From Burkholderiales bacterium (GTDB lineage Bacteria > Pseudomonadota > Gammaproteobacteria > Burkholderiales > Burkholderiaceae_C), in the NCBI GenBank assembly GCA_016000265.1, contig JAECRL010000012.1:1-64000 (forward strand): a stretch of DNA of 64,000 nucleotides, read 5' to 3'. Positions within the stretch are counted from its first letter, which is position 1. Each line of letters starts with the position of its first letter. The notes under the pieces are model-generated. The model saw nothing but the letters and a program-made list of their open reading frames with translations, ran no database searches and was not told the origin of the DNA. The position numbers and the translations under genes were made by a program. Below are positions 18,898 to 27,598 of this stretch, piece by piece.

Positions 18898-20916
18898 ATG
18901 TCTGAACTTTCTGTCAATTCGCTGCTGGCGGTGCCCCTGGCGCCGCTGGTCGGCTCGATCGTGGCGGGCCTCTTCGGTCGCTCCATCGGTCGCCGTCCGG
19001 CCCACCTGATCACCATCCTCGGGGTGCTGGTGTCCTTCATCATCTCGGCGATGACGCTGAAGGCCGTGGCCGCCGATGGCGCCACCTTCAACGCCACCAT
19101 CTACGAGTGGATGACCCTGGGCTCCCTGAAGATGGAGGTCGGCTTCATGGTCGACGGCCTGACCGCCATGATGATGTGCGTGGTCACCTTCGTGTCGCTG
19201 ATGGTGCACATCTACACCATCGGCTACATGGAAGAGGACGACGGCTACCAGCGCTTCTTCAGCTACATCTCGCTGTTCACCTTCTCGATGTTGATGCTCG
19301 TGATGAGCAACAACCTGCTGCAGCTGTTCTTCGGCTGGGAAGCGGTCGGCCTGGTGTCCTACCTGCTGATCGGTTTCTGGTTCAAGAAGCCCACGGCTGT
19401 GTTCGCCAACATGAAGGCCTTCCTGGTCAACCGCGTGGGCGACTTCGGCTTCATCCTGGGCATCGGCTTGCTGCTGGCCTACACCGGCACGCTGAACTAC
19501 ACCGAACTGTTTGCCAAGGCCGGTGACCTGACGGCGCTGACGCTGCCGAAGACCGACTGGTCGCTGATCACGGTCATCTGCATCTGCCTGTTCATCGGTG
19601 CGATGGGCAAGTCGGCGCAGTTCCCGCTGCACGTCTGGCTGCCCGACTCGATGGAAGGCCCGACGCCGATCTCCGCGCTGATCCACGCCGCCACCATGGT
19701 GACGGCCGGCATCTTCATGGTCACGCGCATGTCGCCGCTGTTCGAGTTGTCCGACGCCGCGCTGAACTTCATCCTGGTGATCGGCTCGATCACGGCGCTG
19801 TTCATGGGCTTCCTCGGCATCATCCAGAACGACATCAAGCGCGTGGTGGCTTACTCCACGCTGTCGCAGCTGGGTTACATGACCGTGGCCCTGGGCCTGT
19901 CGGCCTACAACGTCGCTGTCTTCCACCTGATGACGCACGCCTTCTTCAAGGCCTTGTTGTTCCTCGGGGCCGGCTCCGTCATCATGGGCATGCACCACGA
20001 TCAGGACATCCGCAACATGGGCGGACTGCGCAAGCACATGCCCATCACCTGGATCACCTCGTTGCTGGGCTCCCTGGCGCTGATCGGCACGCCGTTTTTC
20101 GCGGGCTTCTACTCCAAGGACTCGATCCTGATCGCCGTGGAGTACAGCCACCTGCCGGCCGCCGGGTTCGCCCAGTTCGCCGTCATGACGGGCGTGTTCG
20201 TGACCGCCTTCTACAGCTTCCGGATGTACTTCCTGGTCTTCCATGGCAAGGAAAACTTCCACCACAAGCCGTTCCCGGGTGAGCACGATCACCACGACGA
20301 CCACGGTGACGACCACGGCCACGCACACGACCACACGCCGCACGAATCCCCGTGGGTGGTGACGGCGCCGCTGCTGCTGCTGGCCATCCCCTCGGTGGTG
20401 ATCGGCTTCCTGGCGATCGAGCCGATGCTGTTCGGCGACTTCCTCAAGAGCGCGATCGTCGTGGACGCGGCCAAGCACCCGGCCATGGCCGAGCTGGCGC
20501 ATCACTTCCACGGCGCCACCGCCATGGCCCTGCACGGCTTCCAGACGCTGCCGTTCTTCCTGGCCCTGGGCGGCGTGGTCACGGCTTATGTGTTCTACAT
20601 GGTCGCGCCGCAGATCCCCGCGATGTTCGCCCGTGTGCTGCGTCCGCTGATCGTGATCGGCGAGAACAAATACTTCCTGGACTGGTTCAACGAGAACGTC
20701 CTTGCCGCGGGAGCGCGACTGCTGGGTCGCGGCCTGTGGAAGGTCGGTGATGTCACGTTGATCGACGGCCTGCTGGTCAACGGCTCGGCCAAGCTGGTCG
20801 GCCTGATCGGCTCCCTGACGCGCCTGTTCCAGACCGGCTACCTCTACCACTACGCGCTGGTCATGATCCTGGGGGTGTTCGCCCTCATGACCTGGTTCGT
20901 GTTCATGCAACCCTGA
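18898..20916 (+). CDS. nuoL: NADH-quinone oxidoreductase subunit L
   Basis: A 672-residue antiporter-like proton-pumping subunit with about 16 helices and the long lateral C-terminal helix of the family. Conserved features are FFGWEAVGLVSYLLIGFW, AMGKSAQFPLHVWLPDSM and LIHAATMVTAG. Residues about 461-483 form a striking loop of His and Asp (HDHHDDHGDDHGHAHDH) between two late helices, a possible metal-binding patch. It starts 24 bases after nuoK. Confidence 0.96.
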   Translation: MSELSVNSLLAVPLAPLVGSIVAGLFGRSIGRRPAHLITILGVLVSFIISAMTLKAVAADGATFNATIYEWMTLGSLKMEVGFMVDGLTAMMMCVVTFVSLMVHIYTIGYMEEDDGYQRFFSYISLFTFSMLMLVMSNNLLQLFFGWEAVGLVSYLLIGFWFKKPTAVFANMKAFLVNRVGDFGFILGIGLLLAYTGTLNYTELFAKAGDLTALTLPKTDWSLITVICICLFIGAMGKSAQFPLHVWLPDSMEGPTPISALIHAATMVTAGIFMVTRMSPLFELSDAALNFILVIGSITALFMGFLGIIQNDIKRVVAYSTLSQLGYMTVALGLSAYNVAVFHLMTHAFFKALLFLGAGSVIMGMHHDQDIRNMGGLRKHMPITWITSLLGSLALIGTPFFAGFYSKDSILIAVEYSHLPAAGFAQFAVMTGVFVTAFYSFRMYFLVFHGKENFHHKPFPGEHDHHDDHGDDHGHAHDHTPHESPWVVTAPLLLLAIPSVVIGFLAIEPMLFGDFLKSAIVVDAAKHPAMAELAHHFHGATAMALHGFQTLPFFLALGGVVTAYVFYMVAPQIPAMFARVLRPLIVIGENKYFLDWFNENVLAAGARLLGRGLWKVGDVTLIDGLLVNGSAKLVGLIGSLTRLFQTGYLYHYALVMILGVFALMTWFVFMQP

Positions 20917-20931
20917 GCACGAGGACCCGCC

Positions 20932-22419
20932 ATGCAAACCATGTCCCATCTTCTGTCTCTGGCCATCTGGATCCCGGTGGCTTTCGGGATCCTGCTGCTG
21001 GTCACCGGCCGCCAGGAAAACGCCGGCGTCTCCCGCTGGATCGCCCTGATCGGCTCCGTCATCGGCTTCCTGGTCACGCTCCCGGTGATGCTCGACTTCG
21101 ACACGACGACCGCCGCGATGCAGTTCGTCGAGAAGGCCCCCTGGATCGAACGCTTCAACGTGTTCTATCACCTGGGTGTCGACGGCATCTCCATGTGGTT
21201 CGTGCCCCTGACGGCCTTCATCACCATCATCGTGGTGCTGGCGGGCTGGGAGGTCATCGAGGACCGCCCGCACCAGTACTACGGCGCCTTCCTGATCCTG
21301 TCCGGCCTGATGGTCGGTGTGTTCTCGGCGCTGGACGGCCTGCTGTTCTACGTGTTCTTCGAAGCCACGCTGATCCCGATGTACATCATCATCGGCGTGT
21401 GGGGTGGCCCGCGTCGCGTGTACGCCGCCTTCAAGTTCTTCCTGTACACGCTGCTGGGCTCGCTGCTGATGCTGGTGGCCCTGATCTTCCTGTACTACAA
21501 GTCGGGCGGCTCCTTCAACATCCTGGACTGGCACAAGCTGCCGCTGGCCGCCACGCCGCAGGCCCTGCTGTTCGGTGCTTTCTTCGCGGCTTTCGCCGTG
21601 AAGGTCCCGATGTGGCCGGTGCACACCTGGCTGCCTGACGCCCACGTGGAAGCCCCCACGGGTGGCTCCATCGTGCTGGCGGCCATCATGCTGAAGCTGG
21701 GTTGCTATGGCTTCCTGCGCTTCGTGCTGCCCATCGTGCCGGACGCCTCGCATGAGTTCGCCCCGGTGGTGATCACCCTGTCGCTGATCGGCGTGATCTA
21801 CATCGGTCTGGTGGCCATGGTCCAGCAGGACATGAAGAAGCTGGTGGCGTACTCGTCCATCGCGCACATGGGCTTCGTGACCCTGGGCTTCTTCATCTTC
21901 AACGAGTTGGGTGTGTCGGGTGGCATCGTCCAGATGATCGCGCACGGCTTCGTCTCCGGCGCCATGTTCCTGAGCATCGGCGTGCTGTACGACCGCGTTC
22001 ATTCGCGTGAGATCGCCAGCTATGGCGGCGTGGTCAACACCATGCCCAAGTTCGCCGCCTTCGCGCTGTTTTTCTCGATGGCCAACTGCGGTCTGCCGGG
22101 CACCGCCGGCTTCGTGGGCGAGTGGATGGTCATCCTGGGCGCCGTCCAGTACGACTTCCTCATCGGCCTGCTGGCTGCGACCGCGCTGATCTTCGGCGCC
22201 GCCTACACGCTGTGGATGTACAAGCGCGTCTACTTCGGTGACGTGACCAACGACCACGTGCGCGAGCTGAGCGACATCAACGCCCGCGAATTCCTCATCC
22301 TGGCCATCCTGGCCGCCGCCGTGCTGTGGATGGGCATCCAGCCCAAGCCGTTCACCGACGTCATGCACGTCTCCGTGACCGAGCTGCTCAAGCACGTGGC
22401 ACAAAGCAAGCTGAACTGA
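20932..22419 (+). CDS. nuoM: NADH-quinone oxidoreductase subunit M
   Basis: A 495-residue antiporter-like proton-pumping subunit with about 14 helices. The key glutamate is in YVFFEATLIPMYIIIGVWGG, and the lysine region is AAFAVKVPMWPVHTWLPDAH. GAGGA precedes the ATG at 20932. Both neighbours are the expected antiporter paralogues. Confidence 0.96.
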   Translation: MQTMSHLLSLAIWIPVAFGILLLVTGRQENAGVSRWIALIGSVIGFLVTLPVMLDFDTTTAAMQFVEKAPWIERFNVFYHLGVDGISMWFVPLTAFITIIVVLAGWEVIEDRPHQYYGAFLILSGLMVGVFSALDGLLFYVFFEATLIPMYIIIGVWGGPRRVYAAFKFFLYTLLGSLLMLVALIFLYYKSGGSFNILDWHKLPLAATPQALLFGAFFAAFAVKVPMWPVHTWLPDAHVEAPTGGSIVLAAIMLKLGCYGFLRFVLPIVPDASHEFAPVVITLSLIGVIYIGLVAMVQQDMKKLVAYSSIAHMGFVTLGFFIFNELGVSGGIVQMIAHGFVSGAMFLSIGVLYDRVHSREIASYGGVVNTMPKFAAFALFFSMANCGLPGTAGFVGEWMVILGAVQYDFLIGLLAATALIFGAAYTLWMYKRVYFGDVTNDHVRELSDINAREFLILAILAAAVLWMGIQPKPFTDVMHVSVTELLKHVAQSKLN

Positions 22420-22432
22420 GGGCCAATAGAAC

Positions 22433-23914
22433 ATGACTGACCTGAACTGGCTCGCGGTGACCCCCGAGATCGTGCTGCTGGGCATGGCCTGCCTGGTGGC
22501 GCTGGTGGATCTGTTTGTCACCTGCCCCCAACGCCGCCCGACTTATTACCTGACGCTGGCTTCTCTGGCTGCTGTGGCTGCGCTGCACCTGTGCGAGCTC
22601 GACAGCGGCGCCTCGGTCTACGCCATGCAGAAGATGGTGGTGACCGATTCGATGGGGCACCTGCTGTCGCTGTGTGCGACGCTGGCCGTCATGGGCAGCC
22701 TGGTCTATGCCCAGGTCTACGCCGGCCCGCGTGACATGCTCAAGGGCGAACTGTTCACCCTGAGCATGTTCGCGCTGCTGGGCATCAGCATCATGATCAT
22801 CGGCAACAACTTCCTGAGCATCTACTTGGGCCTGGAGTTGATGTCGCTGTCGCTGTATGCCCTGGTTGCGCTGCGTCGCGATCACGCGCAAGCCACGGAA
22901 GCCGCCATGAAGTACTTCGTGCTGGGCGCGCTGGCTTCGGGCTTCCTGCTCTATGGCCTGTCGATGATGTACGGCGCCACTGGCTCGCTGGACATCGCCG
23001 AGGTCTACAAGGCCACGCTGGCGGGTGACCTCAACAAGCAGGTGCTGGCTTTCGGCCTGGTCTTCATCGTGGCGGGCCTGGCGTTCAAGCTGGGTGTGGT
23101 GCCGTTCCACATGTGGGTGCCTGACGTCTACCAGGGCGCTCCGACCGCCGCCACCTTGCTGGTTGCGGGGGCGCCCAAGTTGGCCGCTTTCGCCATCACG
23201 ATGCGCATCCTCGTGGAGGGCCTGATCAACCTGGCCACCGATTGGCAGCAGATGCTGATGATCCTGGCCGTGGCCTCGATGACCATCGGCAACCTCGCGG
23301 CCATCGCGCAGACCAACCTCAAGCGCATGCTGGCTTATTCCGGCATCGCGCAGCTGGGCTTCATGCTGTTGGGCTTCGTGCCCACGGTGGTGGCTGGCAA
23401 CACGGTCTCGGCGGGCAATGGCTACGGTTCGGCCCTATTCTACGTGTTGACCTACGTGCTGACCACGCTGGGCACCTTCGGCCTGATCATGGTGCTGTCG
23501 CGCCCTGGGTTCGAGTCCGAGCAGGTCTCCGACCTGGCCGGCCTGGCCAAGCGCAGCCCGGTGCTGGCCGGTGTCATGGCGGTGTTCATGTTCTCGCTGG
23601 CGGGCATCCCTCCGACGGTGGGTTTCTACGCCAAGCTGGCCGTGCTGCAGTCCCTCATCACCACCAACTCGGCGCTGCTGCTGCAGTTGTCCATCCTGGC
23701 GGTGTTGCTGTCGCTGATCGGTGCGTTCTACTACCTGCGCGTCGTCAAGGTCATGTACTTCGACGAGCCGACGCAGACCGCAGCCGTGGCCGAAGGCGGT
23801 GGCGCTCGCGTGCTGTTGTCGATCAACGCGTTGGCCGTGCTGGCGCTTGGCATCCTGCCCAGCGGCCTGATGTCGCTGTGCGCGCGCGCCATCACCCAGT
23901 CGCTGGCTGGTTGA
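22433..23914 (+). CDS. nuoN: NADH-quinone oxidoreductase subunit N
   Basis: A 493-residue antiporter-like proton-pumping subunit and last complex I gene. Conserved stretches include YLGLELMSLSLYALVALRRD and AFKLGVVPFHMWVPDVYQGAP. It starts 13 bases after nuoM. A small DUF2818 gene follows after 37 bases. Confidence 0.96.
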   Translation: MTDLNWLAVTPEIVLLGMACLVALVDLFVTCPQRRPTYYLTLASLAAVAALHLCELDSGASVYAMQKMVVTDSMGHLLSLCATLAVMGSLVYAQVYAGPRDMLKGELFTLSMFALLGISIMIIGNNFLSIYLGLELMSLSLYALVALRRDHAQATEAAMKYFVLGALASGFLLYGLSMMYGATGSLDIAEVYKATLAGDLNKQVLAFGLVFIVAGLAFKLGVVPFHMWVPDVYQGAPTAATLLVAGAPKLAAFAITMRILVEGLINLATDWQQMLMILAVASMTIGNLAAIAQTNLKRMLAYSGIAQLGFMLLGFVPTVVAGNTVSAGNGYGSALFYVLTYVLTTLGTFGLIMVLSRPGFESEQVSDLAGLAKRSPVLAGVMAVFMFSLAGIPPTVGFYAKLAVLQSLITTNSALLLQLSILAVLLSLIGAFYYLRVVKVMYFDEPTQTAAVAEGGGARVLLSINALAVLALGILPSGLMSLCARAITQSLAG

Positions 23915-23951
23915 TGGTGACGGCAACGGCAACGTCCATGCGAGACGCGGC

Positions 23952-24257
23952 GTGACCGGGCTGGTTCCGGCCTGGGCCGTGGTCTGCGTGCTGCTGGCCG
24001 CGTTCGTCGCGGCCAATTTGCCGTTCTTCAACGAACGACTGTTCGTGGTGGGGCCGCGGCGCGACCCCAAGCCGGTGGCGTGGCGCGTGGTGGAGCTGCT
24101 GGCCTATGCCGGCCTGGTCGCCGTGCTCGGGCGGTTGCTGGAAAGCCACCTCGGGCGAGTCAGCCCCTTGCGCTGGGAGTTCGTGGCCGTGTGGCTGTGC
24201 GTTTTCCTGACGCTGGCCTTTCCCGGCTTCGTCTGGCGCCACCTGCGCAAGCACTGA
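23952..24257 (+). CDS. DUF2818 family small membrane protein
   Basis: A 101-residue protein with three predicted transmembrane segments (about 4-24, 48-66, 78-95) and the N-terminal AANLPFFNERLF motif typical of DUF2818. This family regularly follows nuoN in Burkholderiales, suggesting a complex I-related but unproven role. The start is GTG at 23952; the nearby upstream ATG at 23939 is out of frame and hits a stop at once. Confidence 0.85.
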   Translation: MTGLVPAWAVVCVLLAAFVAANLPFFNERLFVVGPRRDPKPVAWRVVELLAYAGLVAVLGRLLESHLGRVSPLRWEFVAVWLCVFLTLAFPGFVWRHLRKH

Positions 24258-24273
24258 GGCGGGGCGCTGCGAC

Positions 24274-24888
24274 GTGTCCGGCCACGCCCCGATCCCCGAC
24301 GACTCGGACGCTCACCTGCGGGAGCAGGTGGTGCTCTCTGAATTCGTCTACGAGGGTCACTTCATCCGGCTCAAGCGCGACCTCGTCAGGCTGCCCGATG
24401 GGCGCGAGGCGGTGCGCGAGTACGTGGTGCACCCCGGCGCGGTGATGATCGTGGCCCTGCTGCCCGATGGGCGCCTGGTGCTGGAGCGTCAGTACCGACA
24501 CCCGGTCGGCCAGGTCATGCTGGAGTTTCCGGCCGGCAAGCTCGACGCGGGCGAAGGCGGGCTGGCTTGTGCCCGGCGAGAGCTGCTGGAAGAAACCGGC
24601 TACCGCGCTCGCCGTTGGGCCCGCGCTGGCATCATGCACCCCGTCATCGGCTACGCCAACGAGTTCATCGAGTTGTGGTTCGCCGATGGCCTGACGTCGG
24701 GTGAGCGCCAGCTGGACGAGGGCGAGTTCCTCGACGTGTTCTCGGCCACCCAGGACGAGCTGGAAGCCTGGGTGCGCGACGGCAAGCTGACCGATGTGAA
24801 AACCATCGTGGGCCTGATGTGGCTCCAGCAATGGCGGGCCGGTCGCTGGTCGCTGTCGTGGCAGGACGAACCCGATGCTGGTCGTTGA
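24274..24888 (+). CDS. NUDIX hydrolase, ADP-ribose pyrophosphatase-like
   Basis: A 204-residue protein with a complete Nudix box (G-x5-E-x7-REL-x-EE-x-G; from GKLDAGEGG to RRELLEETGY, about residues 89-111). The preceding LVLERQYRHPVGQVMLEFPAGK is typical of ADP-sugar pyrophosphatases such as NudF. It likely splits ADP-ribose into AMP and ribose 5-phosphate in the cytoplasm; the substrate is inferred from family similarity. The start is GTG at 24274. Its end overlaps the following DUF1178 gene by 14 bases. Confidence 0.88.
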   Translation: MSGHAPIPDDSDAHLREQVVLSEFVYEGHFIRLKRDLVRLPDGREAVREYVVHPGAVMIVALLPDGRLVLERQYRHPVGQVMLEFPAGKLDAGEGGLACARRELLEETGYRARRWARAGIMHPVIGYANEFIELWFADGLTSGERQLDEGEFLDVFSATQDELEAWVRDGKLTDVKTIVGLMWLQQWRAGRWSLSWQDEPDAGR

Positions 24889-25324
24889 CCTGCATTGCGA
24901 GCAGGGGCACCTCTTCGAAGGCTGGTTCGCTTCTGCTGACGACCTGGCCTCGCAGCAGGCTCGCGGCTTGGTGAGCTGCCCGGTGTGTGGCGTCCGTGAG
25001 GTGGTGCGGCGCCCTTCGGCTCCTCGGTTGAACGTGTCGCACGCGGTGGAGCCGCAGGCTGCGCCGTCCGTCGCGCCATCCGGCGCGCGGGATGCCCAGG
25101 CCTTGCAGGCCCGGTACCTGCAGGCGGTGCGGCAGGTGCTGACCAGCACGGAAGACGTGGGCGAGCGCTTCGTGGACTAGGTGCGCGACATGCACCGCGG
25201 GGACGCGCCGCAGCGTGCGGTTCGCGGTCAAGCCGATCGAGACGAGGTCGCGGCTTTGCGCCAGGAGGGCATCGACGTGTTGTCGGTGCCCATCCCCGAT
25301 GCCCTCAAAGGCCCGCTTCAGTGA
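24875..25324 (+). pseudogene. DUF1178 family gene interrupted by an in-frame amber codon
   Basis: Codons 1-101 encode the DUF1178 N-terminal part (DLHCEQGHLFEGWFAS, then a zinc-ribbon-like SCPVCG around residue 35, then PSAPRLNVS) and end at TAG (25178-25180). Translation in the same frame past the TAG gives VRDMHRGDAPQRAVRGQA, then EVAALRQEGIDVLSVPIPDA and LKGPLQ before TGA at 25322-25324. That is the normal DUF1178 C-terminus. Only one base change (GAG to TAG, judged from the family) is needed to explain it. It may be a recent pseudogene, a tolerated truncation, a readthrough site, or a sequencing error. Its partner upstream is the NUDIX gene. Confidence 0.8.
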
Positions 25325-25351
25325 CGCCTGCCGACGTCGCTTGACGCGGCC

Positions 25352-25392
25352 TGATCACGGCATGGCGAGACAACTCGCCACCGTTGTGATCA
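25352..25392. terminator. Long inverted repeat between convergent genes
   Basis: TGATCAC (25352-25358) pairs with GTGATCA (25386-25392). Inside, TGGCGAG (25363-25369) pairs with CTCGCCA (25374-25380) around an ACAA loop. It separates the DUF1178 gene from the convergent PEP-CTERM gene, whose stop codon lies in the right arm. Neither side has a T-run, so a conventional intrinsic terminator is not certain. Confidence 0.4.
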
Positions 25393-25989
25393 ACCCGGCT
25401 GATCGCCCTTGCCGCGTTGCAGGCGGCGTGCGCCCACCACCCCGAGGCCGGCGAGCATCAGCGCGATGGTTTCGGGTTCGGGCACGGCCCCGACCGACAC
25501 GGTCAGGCTGACGCGGTCGCCCGCTTGCAGCCCCGTCAGCGTCCAGTTGAAGGCGCCCGACGTGGTGCCCAGCGCGTTGCCGAGTTCGATGTCGAGGTAC
25601 TCCGGGACGTTGAAGTTCAGCTGCGCGACCTGGTTGCCGCTCAGCGTGACTTGGGTGGTGCCGCCAAACTGGCGTGTGACCGAGCCGATCGTGCCGAAGG
25701 CGCCCTTGTCGAGCGACAGGGTGTAGCTGTTGAGGCCCAGGCCCGTGAGGTTGCGCAGCACGGCGCTCAGGGACAGGGGCTGCAACAGGTCTTCTTCGTC
25801 GATGCGGAAGTCCAATGAAACGGACGAGGTGTTGGCGAAGTCGATGTCGAAGGAGATCAGGCCGGTGTCCACATAGGGCGTGACGGCGGTGGCGCCTTGC
25901 GAGATCGCGCCTTCGAAGGACAGCGCCGAGGCGGGGCTGCTGACGAGGGTGGCGCCCAGCAGGGCGACGAGGGGGAGGAGTTGCTTCAT
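25390..25989 (-). CDS. PEP-CTERM sorting-domain protein
   Basis: A 199-residue exported protein. Signal peptide about 1-22 (MKQLLPLVALLGATL, ending ASA), a beta-rich Asn/Thr/Ser region, and a C-terminal PEP-CTERM tripartite signal: VPEPE, a hydrophobic helix (TIALMLAGLGVVG) and a basic ARRLQRGK tail. Such proteins are processed by exosortase/EpsH and are often linked to exopolysaccharide. The middle region has no family I recognise. It starts 37 bases after the PhoX-like phosphatase gene and is probably cotranscribed with it. Confidence 0.88.
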   Translation of the reverse strand: MKQLLPLVALLGATLVSSPASALSFEGAISQGATAVTPYVDTGLISFDIDFANTSSVSLDFRIDEEDLLQPLSLSAVLRNLTGLGLNSYTLSLDKGAFGTIGSVTRQFGGTTQVTLSGNQVAQLNFNVPEYLDIELGNALGTTSGAFNWTLTGLQAGDRVSLTVSVGAVPEPETIALMLAGLGVVGARRLQRGKGDQPG

Positions 25990-26026
25990 GGTGATCCGTC
26001 TGGTGTGAGGTGAGGGGCGGTGCGGG

Positions 26027-27553
26027 TCACAGCGTGCCGTTTTGCCAGGGGCCGGTGATGGCCAGGGTGACGCCGACGTAGAGGTTCACGAACAGCACGC
26101 GGCCATCGGGGCTGAAGACGCAACCCGCCCATTCGCTGTTGCGCTGGTTGCCCGCGGTGGCGCCGGTCTTGCCGACGGCGTCCAGTTGGGCGCGGGTGAA
26201 GTCGTAGTTGTGTTTGGCGAAGGTGTAGCTGCTGCCTTCGGGCGTGACGACCTTGAGGTGCTGTGCCGTGATGGCCGGGGTGTTGCCCGGGCCACCGGTG
26301 CCGCCGTCTTCGCAGAACAGCACGCCGCCGCGCGGCGAGACGCACAGGTTGTCGGGCGAGTTGCCCACCTGCAGGCTGTTGCTCACGAAGATGGCCTTGA
26401 GGGTTTGCGTGGCCAGGTCCAGGGCCCAGATGCGGCCGGCGCGAGCGGGGGTGGTGGTGACTTGCTTGTCGGTGAAGAACACCACGCCGTTGGCCACCCA
26501 GCAGCCTTCGGTGGCACCGAAGATGGCCGCGCCGTTGGCGTAGGCCTGGATGTAGGGGCCGCTGGCCGAGACGTTGCCGTTGACGGTCGACAGGGTGGCG
26601 CCGTCCATGTCGGGGGCGGGCACATCGACCCATTCGACGGCGTACTCCTGGCACAGCGTCGGGTCGCGCAGATCGGCGTTGGTGACGTTGCGCACCTTCA
26701 GGCCTTGCAGGCGGCCGCCGGCGTGCAGCGAGTTCAGGCCACCCTGGATGTTGTTGGGCAGGAAGCGGTAGAGCGTGTTGGCGTTGCCCTGGTCTTCCGT
26801 CAGGTACCAGTAGCCGGTGGCCGGGTCGATGGCGCTGGCTTCGTGGGCCATGCGGCCCATGTCGTAGATCGGCGTGGTGCTGGCGGCGTTCAGGCTGGTG
26901 TCGGCCGGGATCTCGAAGATGTAGCCGTGCTTCTTGCCGGTGCTGCTGATGTTGTTGCTGCGGATCTCTTCGTTGCTCAGCCAGGAGCCCCAGGTGCTGG
27001 AGCCGCCAGCGCAGGGACGGTAGATGCCGCCGAAGGAGGCGTAGCTGCCAACCCAGTTGCCGTCGCGCCAGATCAGGTTGGTGTTGCCGCCGACCTGGTA
27101 GTTGGTGCCGGTGAGGCCCGTGTCGTACTTGGCGACGTTGCTGCGGCTGCCGCCGATGATGTTGGCGGCGTTGCTGCTGGTCGACAGTTCGTGGTTGCGC
27201 ACCAGGATGATCTCGGTGCTGCGGCCCACGCGGCGGCTCACGACCACGCCCATGCCGTCGTGGGCGCCGGGGGTGGGCAGGCCGTCGGACATGATGTCGC
27301 CGCGCCAGCCGTGGCTCTTGTAGCTGAAGCCGGCGGGCAGCTCGATGAGGGGCAGGCCGGTGGTCAGGTCCTTGACCGGGGCGGTGGGGCCGTAGGGGCT
27401 GGCGCCCAGCGCGGAGGCGGCCGCGGGGGCGCATTGCGAGGCTTCGGCCACGCGGGTGGCCATCGCGGCGATCGGGCCGCCGAAGGCCGCGGCGATGGCG
27501 GCGGAGCCACCCTTGAGCAGGGAGCGGCGCGAGGTGTCGAAGGAGTCGGTCAT
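26027..27553 (-). CDS. PhoX-like (DUF839) phosphatase, Tat-exported
   Basis: A 508-residue protein of the PhoX/DUF839 family, calcium/iron-dependent alkaline phosphatases with a beta-propeller fold. The Tat motif SRRSLLKGG (about 9-17) precedes a hydrophobic signal. Recognisable segments include PAGFSYKSHGW, GAHDGMGVV, LVRNHELS and YWYLTEDQGN. The ATG at 27553 is chosen because GAGG lies just upstream and the Tat motif is then at the usual place. Probably periplasmic or surface exposed, releasing phosphate from organic esters. The downstream PEP-CTERM gene suggests a joint envelope or matrix role. Confidence 0.82.
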   Translation of the reverse strand: MTDSFDTSRRSLLKGGSAAIAAAFGGPIAAMATRVAEASQCAPAAASALGASPYGPTAPVKDLTTGLPLIELPAGFSYKSHGWRGDIMSDGLPTPGAHDGMGVVVSRRVGRSTEIILVRNHELSTSSNAANIIGGSRSNVAKYDTGLTGTNYQVGGNTNLIWRDGNWVGSYASFGGIYRPCAGGSSTWGSWLSNEEIRSNNISSTGKKHGYIFEIPADTSLNAASTTPIYDMGRMAHEASAIDPATGYWYLTEDQGNANTLYRFLPNNIQGGLNSLHAGGRLQGLKVRNVTNADLRDPTLCQEYAVEWVDVPAPDMDGATLSTVNGNVSASGPYIQAYANGAAIFGATEGCWVANGVVFFTDKQVTTTPARAGRIWALDLATQTLKAIFVSNSLQVGNSPDNLCVSPRGGVLFCEDGGTGGPGNTPAITAQHLKVVTPEGSSYTFAKHNYDFTRAQLDAVGKTGATAGNQRNSEWAGCVFSPDGRVLFVNLYVGVTLAITGPWQNGTL

Positions 27554-27598
27554 GAGGGGCCTCGTTGTTGAAAGCCCCTGCATGCTCAACACAACCTG

